Assembly (NCBI GenBank): GCA_013115135.1
Contig: JABANP010000737.1
Span: forward strand, 1-20,083
Direction of reading: 5' to 3'
Length of the DNA stretch: 20,083 nt
Origin: Perkinsus olseni
Taxonomy: Eukaryota; Perkinsozoa; Perkinsida; Perkinsidae
The notes beneath the pieces are model-generated. The model was not told the origin of the DNA. It saw only the letters and a program-made list of their open reading frames with translations, and made no database searches. Both the position numbers and the translations under genes were made by a program. Below are positions 17,229-20,083 of this stretch, one piece after another (the stretch's first letter is position 1; the number at the start of each line of letters is the position of its first letter).

Positions 17229-18035
17229 ATGATGAACTCCCTCCCGACTTGGTTGGTGGTCATTCAGGTTGCGATTATCGCAGAGGCTCAGCACTTCGGC
17301 ATGTTCGTCCACAAGGCGTCGTACTACAGCATCACTTATGAGGTGAATAAGAACTATGAAGTTACATTCGGCGTCAATGTCACTGCTGAGCCCAGCCAGT
17401 GGTTCCCTGATGCCAAGTCGAGTTCTTTCCAGTACGGACCATACCCTTTGAAGAGGCTCACGGAAAGTTCCTTCACCGTAGACTTTGAGGGACATAAACA
17501 CGGTCTTCGTGATTGGTATATTTCTCTGGAGCAAGCTTTGGTGGCCGGTGGTGTGACTGTGTCCGATGGTAAATACCCCCCTATTGGTATGACTCTTGGC
17601 GACTTGACTGTTCTACAGTACGATGGTCCTGACACCCTCTCCACTAATTTTCAAGACGAGAGAATTTCGTTCAGAAGGGTGTCACGCAGTTTCAAGGCGG
17701 GCAAGTTTGTCTACAAGGACTGTATGAAACCGAGTCTCAGGCTCAGTTATAAGGTTCTTGCTAACGGAAAAGTCGGCATCAAAGCTATCTGCGATGGGAA
17801 ACGTACTCGCCGGGTAACCTTCACGCTTGTCCATCGTGATGGTAGTCCTAGCTACCAGTACTATGACGTTGAGCCAGCTGGGGAGGGATCCTTAGAGGAG
17901 TTCCGTCAACAGATGAGGTCTGTCTGTCGAGCGAGATATGTCTTTCGTACTGATTTTTCCCCTGTTACCTTTGTAACTGATGACGTCATGCGTGTGATGC
18001 TCGGAGAGGCCAACGTGGTTCTAGTGAAGGAATGA
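17229..18035 (+). CDS. Putative secreted protein of 268 residues, single exon
   Basis: The uninterrupted frame begins MMNSLPTWLVVIQVAIIAEA, a typical signal peptide with a short N-region, a hydrophobic core and an AEA-Q site that would be cut after about residue 20. The mature part starts HFGMFVHKASYYSITYEVNK and is rich in aromatic and beta-forming residues. It has one N-glycosylation sequon (NVT near residue 50) and three cysteines in its second half (DCMK, AICDG, SVCRA), leaving at least one unpaired. It has no transmembrane segment after the leader, no GPI-like tail and no catalytic motif I recognise. I suspect a lineage-specific family of small secreted proteins, as seen in parasitic alveolates, but that is inference. 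It starts 182 bp after the proposed stop of the ATAD2-like gene. The first of two tandem ATG codons is taken; the second is one codon later. Codon use is even, unlike the shadows around it. Confidence 0.75.
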   Translation: MMNSLPTWLVVIQVAIIAEAQHFGMFVHKASYYSITYEVNKNYEVTFGVNVTAEPSQWFPDAKSSSFQYGPYPLKRLTESSFTVDFEGHKHGLRDWYISLEQALVAGGVTVSDGKYPPIGMTLGDLTVLQYDGPDTLSTNFQDERISFRRVSRSFKAGKFVYKDCMKPSLRLSYKVLANGKVGIKAICDGKRTRRVTFTLVHRDGSPSYQYYDVEPAGEGSLEEFRQQMRSVCRARYVFRTDFSPVTFVTDDVMRVMLGEANVVLVKE

Positions 18036-18757
18036 GCCATCTATGGGTTTTGAGGGGGAATCGCCGAAGTAGCAGCCGAAATCGGCCTCCATTAGAAATG
18101 GGCTATTATTTCCTTTTTGCTGGTCTATGCTCTTATCGTCTAGTTTGATGACATGAGCATGAGAGATCGTACTTATCTGTTAAAGTTGTTGGCAGTGCCG
18201 TTCAGGTTCTGCGCGCCTTTGTTTATGCGCATACACATGACGTTGATCGATCTTTACGAGTTAGCTATTCTCGTAGTCGCCCCTTTTCATTTATCGGCTC
18301 TTCCCATCCTATCGTGTTCGTCAATCGCGGATTAGTCCTACTATCGTTAGTGATCTCACGACTAATAACACTATTTCGTGCTGGAGACGTCGTCTTTCGG
18401 TCCCCGTAGTTTCCCTAATGTGTAATTCCAGAGGCGTGTTATCTGCCCCTGCGTATGACGTTTTACTGATAATACGTTTACGTTTTACGAGGGGCGTATG
18501 CCCCTACGTTTTACTGATAATATAATAGAGTAGGGGGATGAGCAACTGGACCAGCGATAGAATAACCAAAGCTGTACTCTGATGATAGTAGTAGTTGATA
18601 CGACAGACGGGATGGTCACTCGCAGTAGGAACGTGGAGCACAGCTGATCGGATTGGGGAATTGCTGCAAAGACAGATGGCTACTCACTTACAAGGACTCG
18701 GCAACGGTTGTGCCGTGTTAGCTACGATAATTGATACTCGGGGACTTAGAGACAGAC
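18036..18757. other. Gene-poor stretch after the secreted-protein gene
   Basis: I see no convincing exon here. A 60-codon plus frame at 18153-18335 is hydrophobic (for example LYELAILVVAPFHLSALPIL) but is AT-rich, has no family likeness and could be chance. The stretch contains the 17-bp direct repeat and hairpin described separately. The region just after 18035 presumably holds the 3' untranslated region and polyadenylation site of the secreted-protein gene. No canonical AATAAA is seen within the first 100 bases. Confidence 0.5.
18458..18522. repeat. 17-bp direct repeat flanking a perfect hairpin
   Basis: ACGTTTTACTGATAATA occurs at 18458-18474 and again at 18506-18522. Each is preceded by a GCCCCT block, with an extra GCGTATG in the first copy. 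Between them AGGGGC-GTAT-GCCCCT (18490-18505) is a perfect 6-bp stem with a four-base loop. A local duplication with an intervening hairpin is the simplest reading. A terminator-like or small mobile-element end is possible but unsupported. Confidence 0.7.
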
Positions 18758-18772
18758 GGTGTGGTGCATCTG

Positions 18773-18958
18773 TATGGCTGATTCACTAATGAATCATTTT
18801 TATAATTACACGCTCGCGAAAGGCGACGAAACCGAGACTTTTTATTTCCTTCCCTATCCATCGTCGCTCTGTCGGATGGAGTATAAGGAGCGAGCATTTT
18901 TCTTAGACAAATCCGGAAAACGAAGATTTTTTCGGTTCACAGGAAGCATTTGGATTTA
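18773..18958 (+). CDS. Small hypothetical ORF, doubtful
   Basis: This ATG-initiated frame reads MADSLMNHFYNYTLAKGDET and ends RRFFRFTGSIWI before a TAA. It is acidic then basic, with many aromatic residues. I recognise no family, signal peptide or membrane segment. It could be a first exon or part of a decayed gene, since it has a more coding-like composition than its surroundings, but with 61 codons chance is a fair alternative. Confidence 0.2.
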
Positions 18959-20083
18959 AAAGTTGGGTGGTATATACATTTTGAAGTGCGGAATTTATTG
19001 ATATATAGATCAACGATTTCATCGACCGTTTCAGCGCCATGGGGCGCCCGCCGTCGATTTCGCGCGTCCGAAGTTTACAATTTTCTTAGGCAACTCCCCG
19101 GCTTAGCCGGGCCGGCTATACGCTCTCACTGGTGATAGAAAGTACAGGCGCCCCTCTCGGGCTTAACACAATTCTAGCCTTCCGGCCAAAAGGGCTTTAA
19201 ATGCACGGCTGCGAGATGTCCCCACAAAGTGGAGGTCACGAGCGCGAAGTGGCGTAGAGTCATAAAAAAAGAGGCGCCGGTCGAGTGTTCGAAGCGGTTG
19301 AGAGGTCAGACCAGTTCCGAGGGGCTCTCGGTGGTAGAATGAGCTCCAGAGCCTGCAGACGACTACCGGGTGGAGACTTCAACCGGTAATCGTCGGAGTA
19401 TGTCACACTTTCACCACTTCCACTGCACCGCGGAGTGGGAGCGGTGAGACCGTGGCATACTCATTGTAAGACGGGATTCGTAGTGAAGAGTTATTCGGTG
19501 ACCACGTGGATGGGTTATAATAGCCGATGGAAGTTGTGAGGTCAAGCCTGCAGTGGCAGAGGTCGACCGGTGTACCGGGTGCAGTCGCATAGATGGAGTC
19601 AACCAGTAACGGCAGCCTCAGCCATCGGTGGTGGCCATGGGACGCGCCAAAGCGGCGAAACTTCGAGCCGGTTAAGCGTTGGGGACTTTAACTTGGGGTC
19701 CCTCCACTCGGCGTTTCACACCGGAGTTGAACGGGTCAGTTCGGCGGTGGGAGCAAATGGGGCTAACTGCTGGCTGAGCTGACAGCGGATGTGCGGGTGT
19801 CCTGAAGGATGCGTTGAGCGGTGCTTGCCGTCTTCAACCAACTTAGCGGCAAGCAAGAAAATTATGATAAAGTTTGGATTACACCTATGTATTCATATTG
19901 GACCGTCGCTGATGGTGCTGGCAGCACAGCACTGCTGTGCGCTGCTGTTTGCTGGACTATTTGAGTGTTACTCCGTGGTTGGTGCTGGGGATGGCGAGGG
20001 TTTGCAGGATCCTGTAGGAGTTCTCTACTGGTGGGCAGGGTTGGAACGCGTTGACACTCGTCATTACAGTTTTCGCAACGGCG
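18959..20083. other. Gene-free 3' end with hairpins, no identified element
   Basis: I find no exon, tRNA or recognisable RNA here. CCCGGC-TTA-GCCGGG at 19097-19111 is a perfect 6-bp hairpin. The following 19140-19330 is rich in short GC pairings (for example AGCC with GGGCT around 19175-19195) and includes an A7 run at 19263-19269, so a structured noncoding RNA is conceivable. Small ORFs at 19411-19602 (minus) and 19570-19782 (plus) overlap and show no motif. The GC-rich, low-ORF texture would also fit a noncoding part of another repeat element. Confidence 0.4.
19097..19111. repeat. Perfect 6-bp GC hairpin
   Basis: CCCGGC is followed by TTA and then GCCGGG. The stem is all GC, so it would be stable as RNA. 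There is no T run directly after it, so it is not a simple terminator. It lies at the left edge of a GC-rich segment without ORFs. Confidence 0.6.

Overview
The window looks like nuclear DNA of a protist. Plus-strand genes are cut by many short GT-AG introns, several of only 40-44 nt, and intergenic gaps are about 140-180 bp. I infer an alveolate, possibly Perkinsus-like, from the dense introns, the divergent retroelement and a single-exon secreted protein. That placement is inference only, because no marker gene for taxonomy is present.

Layout. Positions 1-6623 are a minus-strand retrotransposon bounded by two similar direct repeats (1-140 and 6493-6623). Its gag-like frame (6437 to 4926) and protease-reverse transcriptase frame (5140 to 2672) are long and open. 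The RNase H and integrase that follow are recognisable but broken by several frameshifts and a stop. Directly outside the right repeat is a sequence matching the 5' half of a tRNA (6624-6658, minus). Positions 6777-7196 (plus) hold the last three exons of a PP2C protein phosphatase. Its upstream catalytic exons are not in the window, so the retroelement lies between them and this 3' end, or has replaced them.

Positions 7335-17047 (plus) hold one large gene of about 30 exons that I reconstructed by splice phase. It encodes an ATAD2/Yta7-type chromatin ATPase: a charged N-terminus rich in Arg-Ser and acidic residues, an active-type AAA domain, a second AAA domain without a usable P-loop, and a bromodomain. 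It is followed at 17229-18035 by an intronless 268-residue protein with a signal peptide. The last 2 kb (18036-20083) hold no gene I can identify, only short repeats, hairpins and two doubtful small ORFs.

Function. The PP2C, ATAD2-like and secreted-protein genes lie head to tail but have no evident shared pathway. The most notable points are the retroelement with an intact 5' half and decayed 3' half, its A7 gag-pol junction, its position beside a half tRNA and inside or next to the PP2C gene, and the ATAD2-like gene, which ORF-based reading would miss because it is split into very small exons.
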